DNA of 64,000 nucleotides from the NCBI RefSeq assembly GCF_007489275.1, contig NZ_VLNR01000025.1:17300-81299 (forward strand). Reading direction: 5' to 3'. Below are positions 27,999 to 36,889 of this stretch, in pieces. The position numbers were made by a program, and so were the translations under genes. The notes under the pieces are model-generated. The model searched no databases. It was not told the origin of the DNA and saw only the letters and a list, made by a program, of their open reading frames with translations. The stretch is from Aquimarina algiphila. Lineage in GTDB: Bacteria; Bacteroidota; Bacteroidia; Flavobacteriales; Flavobacteriaceae. Numbering within the stretch: the first letter of the stretch is position 1; each line of letters opens with the position of its first letter.

Positions 27999-28012
27999 AA
28001 AACACTATAACT

Positions 28013-28588
28013 ATGAGAGCCACAATAACCATAATGATACTAACGCTAATGCCATTATCCATGCTATCACAGAAAAACAGAGAGTATCCTAAAGCATATG
28101 TGAATTTTAGTTTTTTTGAAGAAGTTGTAAAAGATGCAAAATTGCACAGAGCAAACAGACTTATAAGTTTCGCAAAATTCAATAAAATGTCAAAAAATAA
28201 AAACACTATAATTTTAGATACCCGTTCAAAAAAAATGTACGATAAGATGCATATAAAAGGTGCTGTTCATCTCAATTTTTCTGACTTCACAATAGAAACC
28301 TTATCTCGTATTATACCTACTAAAGACACGAGAATATTAATTTATTGTAATAACAATTTTGAACAGAAATATCCTTTTTTGGAAGCTTTCCCCACTAAGA
28401 AGATTTCACCAAAAAAGATTTCACCAAAAAATGAACCTTTCCCCGAAAAAACATTGGCTTTAAATATTCCAACATTTATAAATCTATTTGGTTATGGTTA
28501 TACAAATGTTTACGAATTGGATGAGTTGTTGTCTTCTGATAGCGCAGTAGAACTTGAAGGAAATCGCCTTCCAATAGTGCCTAAATAA
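28013..28588 (+). CDS. Exported rhodanese-like domain protein
   Basis: The start at 28013 ('MRATITIMILTLMPLSML') gives a 191-residue protein with a signal peptide; the longer frame starting at 27986 overlaps the vWA gene and spoils it. The rhodanese fold is visible in 'NTIILDTRSKKMYDKMHIKGAVHLNFSDF' (given here in parts: 'ILDTRS', 'HIKGAVHLNF') and the active-site Cys loop 'ILIYCNNNF'. A short tandem duplication encodes 'KKISP' twice at about residues 130-139. It probably handles sulfane sulfur or is a binding module in the periplasm; cotranscription with the vWA gene suggests a joint role. Confidence 0.8.
   Translation: MRATITIMILTLMPLSMLSQKNREYPKAYVNFSFFEEVVKDAKLHRANRLISFAKFNKMSKNKNTIILDTRSKKMYDKMHIKGAVHLNFSDFTIETLSRIIPTKDTRILIYCNNNFEQKYPFLEAFPTKKISPKKISPKNEPFPEKTLALNIPTFINLFGYGYTNVYELDELLSSDSAVELEGNRLPIVPK
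28400..28429 (+). repeat. 15-bp tandem duplication inside the rhodanese-like gene
   Basis: The unit AAGATTTCACCAAAA occurs twice in direct tandem, in frame, encoding KISPK twice. It is a recent slippage-type duplication that keeps the frame. Confidence 0.85.
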
Positions 28589-28663
28589 CAAGAAAAAAAT
28601 GAAGCTACAATAAAAAAAGTAGTGTTTAATGACAGCACATGAAGTAACTTCTTTAGAATTCTG

Positions 28664-28705
28664 AAACATATTACGCTTCTAATAATTTAGAACCGTAATA
28701 TGTTT
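28664..28705 (+). terminator. Hairpin downstream of the vWA-rhodanese pair
   Basis: Arms AAACATATTACG and CGTAATATGTTT enclose a second inverted repeat TTCTA...TAGAA, with one C/C mismatch, giving a long stem. A moderate T-rich stretch follows. Probably a terminator. Confidence 0.6.
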
Positions 28706-28756
28706 ATATTGTTATTATACGATTTAAAAAATTAATCCCTTAATAAAATATAGCAC

Positions 28757-29134
28757 ATGAATCTAAAGGAAAACAAAAAAAATGCAATTGCATTTTACAA
28801 AACGGCATATGAAGGAAACCCAAAAGATGCCATCACTAAGTATGTAGGTAAAGAATATATTCAACACAATCCTGATGTGGCAGATGGCATCGAAGGATTT
28901 ATCGCATATTTTGAAAGAATGCAAAAAGAATATCCTGATAAATCAATTGAATTTGTGAGATGTATTGCTGAAGAAAATCTAGTAGCGCTTCACACACATC
29001 AAAAATGGCCTGACAATGATGAGTATGTAACCATGGATTTTTTTCGGTTTGATGAGAACGGAAAAATATGTGAGCACTGGGATTCAATTCAACAAATCCC
29101 TAAAGATTCTGCAAACCCCAACACAATGTATTGA
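28757..29134 (+). CDS. NTF2-like (SnoaL-type) protein
   Basis: The 125-residue cytoplasmic protein has the cone-shaped NTF2-like fold pattern: an N-terminal helix pair 'NKKNAIAFYKTAYEGNP', then 'EYIQHNPDVADGIEGFIAYF' and C-terminal strands 'MDFFRFDENGKICEHWDSIQ', typical of SnoaL-like/nuclear-transport-factor-2 proteins (PF12680 type). Such proteins may be enzymes or binding modules; the conserved His-Asn and the final His-Trp-Asp could line a pocket. It stands alone, between two intergenic regions. The substrate is unknown. Confidence 0.82.
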   Translation: MNLKENKKNAIAFYKTAYEGNPKDAITKYVGKEYIQHNPDVADGIEGFIAYFERMQKEYPDKSIEFVRCIAEENLVALHTHQKWPDNDEYVTMDFFRFDENGKICEHWDSIQQIPKDSANPNTMY

Positions 29135-29250
29135 TATTAGATTTAAAAGTATTGGATGCGAATATGATTTTTAATCATGAAAAATAAATATCCTAAAAGA
29201 ATAATTTATGTAATTAGATTCACAAAATTTCAGCAAACCTGTTTCTGATT

Positions 29251-30267
29251 TTATTTAGAATTAACGGCAGGACATTTACAATTCCATCTTTCCTTACGTT
29301 CTCCAAAATCATACCCCAAAGTAATTTGGTGAAAACCACCATCACTAAGTACAACAGAATTAGATTGATAACTATAGGTATATCCAACCAACCATTTTTT
29401 ATAATTCACCCCTACAAATGGTGTTATATACTGTAATTGTTGACTTTCTACCGAGGTTCCATTTTGAGAAAATTCTGCTCCATCCAAACTACGTCTGTAA
29501 GAAATCCCACCCCATAAAGTTCCAAAGTTAAAATCTTTATATGCTTTTAAATTAGCATCAATAGTACTTTCTTTGGTTTCATCTGTAGCCTGATACAGAA
29601 TAGAAGGCTCTAGGCTCAAAATATTCCCAATACCAAATAAATATCCTAGTGAAAATACATATCTACGTTGATTATTAGATTCCTGCACCGGAGTATCATT
29701 ATTAAAAGTATCTCGAGTTGTCGGTAAGATATTTTTGACCGTAAAATGAGCATACCATTCTAAAAAATTATATGACAATCCTACATCTACATTGTAGTAA
29801 AAATCTTTTTGAACTCTATCTAATATTACTGGATCAGGATCAGAAGGATCATCAAGCCCTCTTAAATCTAAATTAGACTGTATGAAGCCTGCACTCATAC
29901 CAAAGGATAGCATATTTAAATCTGTTCTATCTCTAGAAAACAATAGATGATACGCATACGTAGCATAAAACCCCGTTTGAGAAAACCTTCCATTTTCATC
30001 TCTATACAGGATTCCTCCCCAACCAGATTTATCACCGGTTCTAAAATTAAGATTCAATGTTTGTAAGCTAGGCGCATTATCTACATCAAACCATTGCTTA
30101 CGAGCTGTAAGTCTGATCTTATTGGCATTGGCTGCACCTGCCATTGCAGGATGCACCAGATATAAGTTATCTGAAAGATAATCAGAGTATATAGGTATTC
30201 CTTCTTGCGAAAATCCAAATTGAAACACTAACGCTAAGAAGACTACATAAAATATTTTTAAGTTCAT
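29251..30267 (-). CDS. PorP/SprF family type IX secretion-associated outer membrane protein
   Basis: The 338-residue product starts with a signal peptide ('VFQFGFSQ') and continues 'GIPIYSDYLSDNLYLVHPAMAGA', the typical PorP/SprF opening, followed by a beta barrel of amphipathic strands ('RYVFSLGYLFGIGN', 'VGYTYSYQSNSVVL'). PorP/SprF proteins help attach or translocate type IX secretion substrates, usually large gliding adhesins encoded next to them. Here no large adhesin gene is adjacent, so it is an isolated copy. sprA of the same secretion system lies at 53.6-60.8 kb. Confidence 0.88.
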   Translation of the reverse strand: MNLKIFYVVFLALVFQFGFSQEGIPIYSDYLSDNLYLVHPAMAGAANANKIRLTARKQWFDVDNAPSLQTLNLNFRTGDKSGWGGILYRDENGRFSQTGFYATYAYHLLFSRDRTDLNMLSFGMSAGFIQSNLDLRGLDDPSDPDPVILDRVQKDFYYNVDVGLSYNFLEWYAHFTVKNILPTTRDTFNNDTPVQESNNQRRYVFSLGYLFGIGNILSLEPSILYQATDETKESTIDANLKAYKDFNFGTLWGGISYRRSLDGAEFSQNGTSVESQQLQYITPFVGVNYKKWLVGYTYSYQSNSVVLSDGGFHQITLGYDFGERKERWNCKCPAVNSK

Positions 30268-30496
30268 TTGGGCTCTATCATTTACGGGGCTAAAATAGAA
30301 TTTGTGAATTTAACCTTAACTAATAAAAACAGCTTATATTGTAGGGATTCACATTTTTTTTCACTTCATCGCTACTTAACGACAGCTCCAAAGATATAAA
30401 TTTTTGTCAGAATACCAGATTTACAGTTTTATAAGAACAATACGTTAAAAAGTGTTAGCAATATAATTACACTACTTATATCGTTTTGCTTTTTAG

Positions 30497-30504
30497 TAAA
30501 TTTG
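30497..30504 (+). promoter_or_regulatory. -7 box (TAAATTTG) for the nfu gene
   Basis: TAAATTTG fits TAnnTTTG and lies 14 bases before the ATG at 30519. No convincing TTG box is present upstream. Confidence 0.45.
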
Positions 30505-30518
30505 CCAAAAATTAGCGC

Positions 30519-31430
30519 ATGGAAAAGAACTTTGAAATAAAAATAGAGGCGACTTCAAATCCAGGAATTGTTAAGTTTGAAGCAAACTACTTTTTGACTC
30601 AACATACTAGTTATGAATTTGAGAATATAGATCAGGCTAAAAACTCTCCTCTAGCCCAACAATTGTTCTACTTACCTTTTGTAAAGAGAGTATTTATCGC
30701 ACAAAATTTTGTTGCCATTGATAAGTATGATATTGTAGAATGGTCAGATATACAAGAAGAGGTAGCAGAACAGATTAAAACATATCTTAATAGCGGAGAA
30801 CCTGTAATCAATGAAGTAGAAACCGAAGTCACAAAAAAGGTTCCTATTACAATCTATGCAGAAAGTACTCCTAACCCAGCCGTCCTTAAATTTGTTGCAA
30901 ACAAGAAATTAGTAACTACGGGACACGAATTTAAAAACATAGATGAGGCGACAGAAGCTCCTCTCGCACAAGAATTATTTCATTTCCCTTTTGTTAAAGA
31001 GGTATATATAGATGAAAATTATATTTCTATTGGCAAGTACGATATGGCCGATTGGAATGATATCACTACAGAGATAAGAGAATTTTTACGCAATTATCTC
31101 GAACAAGGCAAAGAAGTACTATCTGCTAATGCCACAGTATCCAAAAGCGAAGCAGAAAAACAAGCTGATGTTGACTTTGAAAAGCTAGATGACGTTTCTA
31201 AGGATATCATAAATATTATCGAAGAATATATAAAACCAGCGGTTGCAAGTGATGGAGGGAATATTCTATTTGATTCTTATGATCCAGAGAGCAAAGGAGT
31301 GAAAGTGGTTTTACAAGGAGCATGTAGTGGATGTCCTTCCTCCACTTTTACTTTAAAAAATGGAATTGAAAATATGCTGAAGGAGATGTTGAAAGATAAA
31401 GTAGAGTACGTTGAAGCGATCAATGGGTAG
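30519..31430 (+). CDS. Nfu-type iron-sulfur cluster carrier with duplicated N domain
   Basis: The 303-residue cytoplasmic protein has two consecutive Nfu N-terminal domains (about residues 1-85 and 107-190; compare 'TSNPGIVKFEANYFL' with 'TPNPAVLKFVANKKL', and 'FVKRVFIAQNFVAI' with 'FVKEVYIDENYISI'), followed by a C-terminal NifU-like domain with the cluster-binding 'GACSGCPSS' (Cys269 and Cys272). It delivers [4Fe-4S] clusters to apoproteins. The double N domain is known in Bacteroidota. It has its own promoter box, and dodecin follows 126 bases later. Confidence 0.92.
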   Translation: MEKNFEIKIEATSNPGIVKFEANYFLTQHTSYEFENIDQAKNSPLAQQLFYLPFVKRVFIAQNFVAIDKYDIVEWSDIQEEVAEQIKTYLNSGEPVINEVETEVTKKVPITIYAESTPNPAVLKFVANKKLVTTGHEFKNIDEATEAPLAQELFHFPFVKEVYIDENYISIGKYDMADWNDITTEIREFLRNYLEQGKEVLSANATVSKSEAEKQADVDFEKLDDVSKDIINIIEEYIKPAVASDGGNILFDSYDPESKGVKVVLQGACSGCPSSTFTLKNGIENMLKEMLKDKVEYVEAING

Positions 31431-31556
31431 TTCATCGAAAAACCTTTGATTACATCGAAAAAACTGTTAAAAGAATACCTGTTTTTTATTTCAAAAGAGT
31501 AAAGTATCTCGTATCTTAGAGATTATTCGTAAAACATTAACTAAAAAATCATTAAA

Positions 31557-31757
31557 ATGGCAATTGTTAAAGTAATTGAAATAATAGCAAGCTCTGAAAA
31601 AGGTTGGGAAGATGCAACTAGAAATGGAATAAAACAAGCTGGAAAAACGGTAAAAAACATCAAATCAGCTTGGGTATCTGACCAAAAAGTTATGATAAAA
31701 GATAACGAAGTCTCAGAGTATAGAGTAAACCTTAAAGTATCGTTCGAAATAAAATAG
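31557..31757 (+). CDS. Dodecin family flavin-binding protein
   Basis: The 66-residue protein matches dodecin, which assembles as a hollow dodecamer storing flavins or related cofactors. The beta-alpha-beta-beta pattern is visible: 'VKVIEIIASSEKGWEDATRN', the helix continuing to 'GKTVKNIK', then 'SAWVSDQKVMIKDNEVSEYR' and 'NLKVSFEIK'. The Trp in 'SAWVSDQ' is in the position that stacks on the isoalloxazine ring in bacterial dodecins. It has a terminator hairpin just downstream and is monocistronic. Confidence 0.92.
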   Translation: MAIVKVIEIIASSEKGWEDATRNGIKQAGKTVKNIKSAWVSDQKVMIKDNEVSEYRVNLKVSFEIK

Positions 31758-31855
31758 TATTCTCAATAGTATTTTCTAAGATAATCCATATTTGTATATT
31801 GAAGTTTAGATATACTTAAAATGAAGAAAATCTAATTTATTTCATAAAATTAGAC

Positions 31856-31885
31856 AGCATCTCAATATTCTTGGGATGCTTTTTA
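31856..31885 (+). terminator. Terminator after the dodecin gene
   Basis: Arms AGCATCTCA (31856-31864) and TGGGATGCT (31872-31880) pair with one mismatch and are followed by TTTTATATTTTT. Confidence 0.65.
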
Positions 31886-31916
31886 TATTTTTAAGGATTA
31901 CTAAAGTCAAACAAAA

Positions 31917-34019
31917 ATGAAATATTGGTTTCTCATCTTACTAATTTTAAATATCTCTTGCACAAGTCAAAACAAACCACAACCCATGGAACACGAATAC
32001 ACTAATGATTTAATTCATGAAACCAGTCCATATTTATTACAGCATGCACATAATCCTGTAAACTGGAAACCTTGGGGAGAAAAAGCACTGGATCAAGCCA
32101 AAAAAGAGAATAAGCTTATCATTGTAAGTATTGGGTATGCAGCTTGTCATTGGTGTCATGTGATGGAGCATGAAAGCTTTGAAGACCCAAAGGTTGCAGA
32201 GATCATGAATACTAATTTCATTAATATTAAAGTCGATCGTGAGGAGCGTCCGGATATTGATCAGGTATATATGAATGCGGTACAATTAATGACCGGTAGT
32301 GGTGGATGGCCTCTTAATATGATAACGTTACCCGATGGAAGACCCGTTTGGGGAGGAACATATTTTCCTAAAGGAAACTGGGTTGACGCACTCGAACAAA
32401 TTGCTGGATTGCACGAAAAACAACCTGATAAACTTGTCGAATATGCTGATAAACTTGAACAAGGTATAAAAGCCGTAGATGTTATTGATGTAAATACTAA
32501 TGAAATCAATTTTGAAAAAGAATTCATTGCCTCATCTGTTAAAGAATGGAGTGCAAATTTTGATCATCAAAAAGGTGGGACAAAACGTGTTCCAAAATTT
32601 ATGATGCCAAATAATTATCAGTTTTTACTTCGATACGCCTACCAAACAAATGATGAAGAATTATTAGCTTTTGTAAAAAACACATTACAAAAAATATCAT
32701 ATGGTGGTGTCTATGATCACATTGGAGGAGGTTTTTCAAGATATTCTACAGATGACAAATGGCACGTTCCGCATTTTGAAAAAATGCTATATGACAATGC
32801 TCAACTAGTAAGTTTATATTCTGATGCATATCTCATCACTAAAGATCCATGGTTTAAAACTGTTGTATATGAAACTTTAGATTTTGTATCACGAGAACTC
32901 ACTAATGAAGAGGGTGCTTTTTATTCTTCATTAGATGCTGATAGCAACACTCCAGAAGGCGAGTTAGAAGAAGGTGCTTTTTATGTATGGACAAAAGAAG
33001 AGCTTAAAAAACTTTTAGAAGAAGATTATGAACTCTTTTCTTCATATTACAACATAAACGCATATGGCTTTTGGGAAAAAGAAAATTATGTCCTAATAAG
33101 AAAGGACACTGATCAAAAAATATCTGATGATAATAATATAAATTCAGAAATACTTGCTGAAAAAGTTTCAAATTGGAAAAAAGTTTTACTTCAAGAACGT
33201 GAAGAACGCTCAAGACCAAGATTAGATGATAAGACATTAACTTCCTGGAATGCTTTAATGTTAAAAGGTTACCTCGATGCTTATCGTGTTTTTGGGGAGA
33301 AAGCATTTCTTAATGCAGCAATAAAGAATGCAACATTTATTACAAAAAATCAACTTCAAAATAACCAATCATTGTTTCATAATTATAAAAATGGTAAAAG
33401 CACAGTGAATGGCTACTTAGAAGATTATGCACTTGTTATCGAAGCATTTATTGTTCTTTATCAAAATACTTTTGATTCTGAATGGCTCGACATAGCGAAT
33501 CAACTTACAGAATACACGTTAACACATTTCTTTGATAAAACAAAAAATATATTCTACTTCACTTCAGATGAAGATCCAGAACTTATTTCACGAACCATAG
33601 AGTATAATGACAATGTAATTCCTGCATCCAATTCTATAATGGGTAAAAACCTATTTCTACTATCTCATTATTATGACCGTTCTGATTATAAAGAAATAAG
33701 CGAGAAAATGCTTCATAATATTCAACCACAAATTGAATCGTATGCTTCTGGATATTCTAATTGGTTAGATCTTATGCTTAATTTTTCTTTTAATTTCTAT
33801 GAACTAGTGATTGTTGGAAATGATGCTGAAAATAAGTTAAAAGAATTAAATCAAACATACATCCCCAACAAGTTATTGGCAGGAAGTGTATCTGATTCTG
33901 ACCAGGCATTACTTAAAAATAGATTTGATCAAGATAGAACATTGATTTATACCTGTGTAAATAATGCATGTAAATTTCCGGTTGAAGACACAAACGAGGT
34001 CCTTAAAATGATCGACTAG
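31917..34019 (+). CDS. DUF255 thioredoxin-domain lipoprotein (YyaL/spermatogenesis-associated family)
   Basis: The 700-residue product begins with a lipoprotein signal (Cys near residue 15 in 'LNISCTSQ'), then a thioredoxin-like DUF255 domain ('[20 protein letters not shown]', '[16 protein letters not shown]', '[14 protein letters not shown]', '[23 protein letters not shown]'). The rest is an (alpha/alpha)6-toroid-like glycosidase region ('[31 protein letters not shown]' spans about 265-295). The CHWCH motif would give a redox or metal site. It is widespread but of unknown biochemical role. It is monocistronic after the dodecin terminator. Confidence 0.92.
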   Translation: MKYWFLILLILNISCTSQNKPQPMEHEYTNDLIHETSPYLLQHAHNPVNWKPWGEKALDQAKKENKLIIVSIGYAACHWCHVMEHESFEDPKVAEIMNTNFINIKVDREERPDIDQVYMNAVQLMTGSGGWPLNMITLPDGRPVWGGTYFPKGNWVDALEQIAGLHEKQPDKLVEYADKLEQGIKAVDVIDVNTNEINFEKEFIASSVKEWSANFDHQKGGTKRVPKFMMPNNYQFLLRYAYQTNDEELLAFVKNTLQKISYGGVYDHIGGGFSRYSTDDKWHVPHFEKMLYDNAQLVSLYSDAYLITKDPWFKTVVYETLDFVSRELTNEEGAFYSSLDADSNTPEGELEEGAFYVWTKEELKKLLEEDYELFSSYYNINAYGFWEKENYVLIRKDTDQKISDDNNINSEILAEKVSNWKKVLLQEREERSRPRLDDKTLTSWNALMLKGYLDAYRVFGEKAFLNAAIKNATFITKNQLQNNQSLFHNYKNGKSTVNGYLEDYALVIEAFIVLYQNTFDSEWLDIANQLTEYTLTHFFDKTKNIFYFTSDEDPELISRTIEYNDNVIPASNSIMGKNLFLLSHYYDRSDYKEISEKMLHNIQPQIESYASGYSNWLDLMLNFSFNFYELVIVGNDAENKLKELNQTYIPNKLLAGSVSDSDQALLKNRFDQDRTLIYTCVNNACKFPVEDTNEVLKMID

Positions 34020-34119
34020 TGCTTTTATAATTTCTCTAAAAATGCATCAAAATTAGCAGATAATAGAGGATTTTAATCTTTTAAACTTACTGATTAACAT
34101 GTATTTGTGACTAAAATCT

Positions 34120-34165
34120 TACAAAAATTACGGTTTTAACGTAAAAAATCTATGTGAATTTTCTG
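34120..34165 (+). promoter_or_regulatory. ACGGTTTTAACGT block resembling the one at 6509
   Basis: TTACGGTTTTAACGTAAAAA is followed by 'ATCTATGTGAATT', very like the block upstream of 6685, and lies about 170 bases upstream of the ATG at 34307. Near the gene TAAATTTA could act as a -7 box. The 287-base gap 34020-34306 holds no other recognisable element. Confidence 0.4.
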
Positions 34166-34306
34166 TTAAATTGCTTATTTTTTTCATAATAATTGATTAA
34201 GCAATGCCTTTTCAATGAATAATCCGTAAAAATTGTACTAAAAAACCATAAAAATTTTATTTAAAGTGTTATTTTTTTAAATTTATCACACCTAAATCGA
34301 TGAATT

Positions 34307-35020
34307 ATGAAGAGAATACTACTTGTTTTATGCCTAGCAGCATTTTCTGCTTCGTTTGCTCAAATACCAACAAGTTTACTCGTACCCACCTCAAGAGTAA
34401 ACACTTTTGATGAATATGATGGAAGTATTTATCTAAAATCTCGTTATAAAGAATCTAGCGTTATTGATGAAAAATCCAGCGCTTATGATGCCAAGTTAAA
34501 ATATAACATTTATAACGATGGATTAGAACATACATCTAGATCAGGTGAATTGTATGAATTAGTTAAAAGACCAACCGTACATGCCCGAATCGATGGTGAT
34601 TATTTTTACTATTGTAATTTTAAAAGTCCTAGAGGACTTGATAGAGAGGGATATTATGTATTAGTAGAGTTAACAGATAGATATCGTATTTACAAAAGAT
34701 TTACGCTAGAAATTAAAGACCCTGAAAAAAAAGCAATAGTAAGTAGTGGTATTGCAGAACCAGGATCAATTAGAACTATTACTTCTTACTATATAGAAGA
34801 GGCTGAAGTGATTATGGAATTGCCTCTCAATAAAAAAGAAATGCTAGCAACTTTTAGCGATAAAGAAAATGAACTTAAGGAATATATTAAGAAAGAAAAA
34901 ATTCGTCTAAAAAAGGAAGAGGACCTTATTCGCTTTGTTGCCCGATATAATGCATTAAAAAGTGATGAAACTTCCCAGAATAGAAGTCTCCTAAGCAATG
35001 CTACTTCAGGTAGAAATTAA
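34307..35020 (+). CDS. Secreted protein of unknown function, paralogue 1
   Basis: The 237-residue product has a signal peptide ('LCLAAFSASFAQ') and no membrane segments. The N-terminal two thirds carry Tyr-rich beta-type segments ('YDGSIYLKSRYKESSV', 'DYFYYCNFKSPRGLDREGYY'). The C-terminal third is a Lys/Glu-rich predicted helix ('KEYIKKEKIRLKKEEDLIRF'). No family was recognised. A paralogue starts 263 bases downstream in the same direction; their C-terminal tails are almost identical. Probably secreted or periplasmic; the function is unknown. Confidence 0.65.
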   Translation: MKRILLVLCLAAFSASFAQIPTSLLVPTSRVNTFDEYDGSIYLKSRYKESSVIDEKSSAYDAKLKYNIYNDGLEHTSRSGELYELVKRPTVHARIDGDYFYYCNFKSPRGLDREGYYVLVELTDRYRIYKRFTLEIKDPEKKAIVSSGIAEPGSIRTITSYYIEEAEVIMELPLNKKEMLATFSDKENELKEYIKKEKIRLKKEEDLIRFVARYNALKSDETSQNRSLLSNATSGRN

Positions 35021-35088
35021 TGAATACTTTGTTTTTTTACTTGAAATGATCTTAGACCATATAGATTCTTATTTTTCAATACAATTAT

Positions 35089-35136
35089 TTTTAATCGTCT
35101 AACTATAAATAGAAATTTGTAGTTAGACGATTAAAA
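35089..35136 (+). other. 22-bp stem hairpin between the two paralogues
   Basis: Two 22-base arms (35089-35110 and 35115-35136) with a 4-base loop AGAA pair fully in RNA (the one mismatch in DNA is a G-U pair on the plus strand). There is no strong T-run after it, so it may be a terminator of modest strength or an RNA structure stabilising the mRNA. Confidence 0.6.
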
Positions 35137-35283
35137 TTATATGGATTTATTAGTACAAATACCTTTTTATCTTAATATTCAAAAAAATTAAAAAATTCTC
35201 AAATCAAACAACAACAATTAAACTAAAAAAACTACATTGCTCTTAATCAAACGCTTAACAAACTCAACCTAAAATTACAAACT

Positions 35284-35985
35284 ATGGGAAAAACACTACT
35301 CTTATTTTTAACAATATCATCTTTATCATTTGCCCAATTACCGAAAAGTTTAGTTACAGACATTCAAGAAGATTATACATATAGTGATTATACCGGATCT
35401 GTTTATATGAATCCTAGCTATAAAGAATCTAGCGTTATACATGAAAAGTCAACTACATATCATGCAAAATTAAGATACAACATTCAAACTGACGCTATAG
35501 AATATAAGTCTCAATCAACATTATATGAATTAGTCAAAAACCAAACTACTCATGTAAGAATTGAGGAAAACTATTTCTACTACTGTAATTTTAAAAATCA
35601 ACGAGGCCTGAGCAGACCTGGATATTATGTATTAGTAGAATTGACAGATTTATATAGTATTTACAAAAAATACTCTCTTAGCATAACTGATGTTGAGAAT
35701 CAAGGAATTAGTGGCAGCGCTGTTAAACCTGGTAAAATCAGACAAGTTATCACCTATTATATAGAAGAAGCAGGAGTGATCATGGAACTCCCTTTAAATA
35801 AAAAAGAAATGTTAGCAACATTTAGCGATAAAGAAAATGAACTCAAGGAATACCTCAAGAAAGAAAAAATTCGTTTAAAAAAGGAAGAGGACCTTATTCG
35901 CTTTGTTGCCAGATACAATGCTTTAAAAAGCTCTGATTCTAGTCCTTCGCACAGCCTTTTAAGCAATACCGATAGAGCAAATTAA
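35284..35985 (+). CDS. Secreted protein of unknown function, paralogue 2
   Basis: The 233-residue product resembles the upstream gene end to end: same signal peptide type ('LTISSLSFAQ'), same block 'YKESSVI.EKS..Y.AKL.YNI', the same 'YYCNFK..RGL.R.GYYVLVELTD' region, and an almost identical C-terminal segment 'NKKEMLATFSDKENELKEY' plus 'KKEEDLIRFVARYNALKS'. The DNA of the C-terminal part is also nearly identical, unlike the N-terminal part. It is followed by a terminator. A tandem duplication of unknown function; the tail is the constrained part. Confidence 0.65.
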   Translation: MGKTLLLFLTISSLSFAQLPKSLVTDIQEDYTYSDYTGSVYMNPSYKESSVIHEKSTTYHAKLRYNIQTDAIEYKSQSTLYELVKNQTTHVRIEENYFYYCNFKNQRGLSRPGYYVLVELTDLYSIYKKYSLSITDVENQGISGSAVKPGKIRQVITYYIEEAGVIMELPLNKKEMLATFSDKENELKEYLKKEKIRLKKEEDLIRFVARYNALKSSDSSPSHSLLSNTDRAN

Positions 35986-36008
35986 ATATCTAAGAAAATA
36001 CATGTATG

Positions 36009-36047
36009 TACATTGTCATTTATTCTCAACAAATGACAATGTATTTT
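36009..36047 (+). terminator. Terminator after paralogue 2
   Basis: Arms TACATTGTCATTT (36009-36021) and AAATGACAATGTA (36031-36043) form a perfect 13-bp stem followed by TTTT. Confidence 0.75.
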
Positions 36048-36087
36048 AATAAATACTGGTGGATAGTAGAACTCTACAAGAAAAGAG

Positions 36088-36750
36088 TTAACCACTTACA
36101 AAATCTTTTAAATAATAAGGTTCAAAATACCCTACATCTTCAAAATCTTTGTCTTGATATTTAGAATGGCTCAATACCGCCATCTCTTGTGCAGATGGCA
36201 ATTTGTTTTCAACAAAAATCGCATTACTTGCATTGCATATGGCAGAAAACTTCTCTACGCCATTACCAACAAAATACACATTCTTCTTATCAAGATATTT
36301 TTTAAAGGAATCTTCAGTGAGAATTTCTGCTTTTGTATCCCTTAGCTGTTCATTCTGATTAGAGAAAATTGCAGAATACACTTCCATTCTTCGTGCATCA
36401 ATCATAGGAACGATATATGATTCGTTTTCTGAGTCTATTTGTAATGCCAATGACCGTAATGTTGATATAGCAATTAATGGAATATCTAACGCATAACACA
36501 GTCCTTTTGCAGCAGAAACTCCAATTCTTAATCCTGTATATGAACCAGGCCCTTTACTCACTGCAACTGCCGCAATATCTTTTAATGATATACCAGCCCT
36601 TGATATAACTTTATTAATAAAATTATGCAATCTTTCTGCGTGAGAATATGATGTATTATAATCTTCTTCTAAACAAATTATCTCTCTTTCTTTGGCTAAA
36701 GCTACAGAACAATTTGTTGTTGAAGTTTCTATACAGAGAATATAGGCCAT
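36088..36750 (-). CDS. tsaB: tRNA threonylcarbamoyladenosine synthesis protein TsaB
   Basis: TsaB is the ASKHA-fold partner of TsaD in making t6A37 on ANN-decoding tRNAs. The 220-residue product shows 'ILCIETSTTNCSVAL' at the N-terminus, 'SYSHAERLHNFINKVI', 'VSKGPGSYTGLRIGVSAAKG' and 'MIDARRMEVYSAIF', all diagnostic. Length is normal. It is the last gene on the minus strand after the efflux operon, with its own -7 box at 36766-36773. Confidence 0.94.
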   Translation of the reverse strand: MAYILCIETSTTNCSVALAKEREIICLEEDYNTSYSHAERLHNFINKVISRAGISLKDIAAVAVSKGPGSYTGLRIGVSAAKGLCYALDIPLIAISTLRSLALQIDSENESYIVPMIDARRMEVYSAIFSNQNEQLRDTKAEILTEDSFKKYLDKKNVYFVGNGVEKFSAICNASNAIFVENKLPSAQEMAVLSHSKYQDKDFEDVGYFEPYYLKDFVSG

Positions 36751-36765
36751 TGATTAAAATTTGGG

Positions 36766-36773
36766 CAAAGATA
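36766..36773 (-). promoter_or_regulatory. -7 box (TATCTTTG) for tsaB
   Basis: TATCTTTG on the minus strand fits TAnnTTTG and lies 15 bases before the tsaB ATG. No -33 TTG was seen at 18-20 bases. Confidence 0.4.
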
Positions 36774-36889
36774 ATCTAAATAGATAAATTATCTTATCTC
36801 CTCAACCATCATTCATTACTTGTTTTATACTGAGAGAAATCTCAAACACAAGTGCACATAAACAGTTTTATGCTATACTTTACAAGTAC

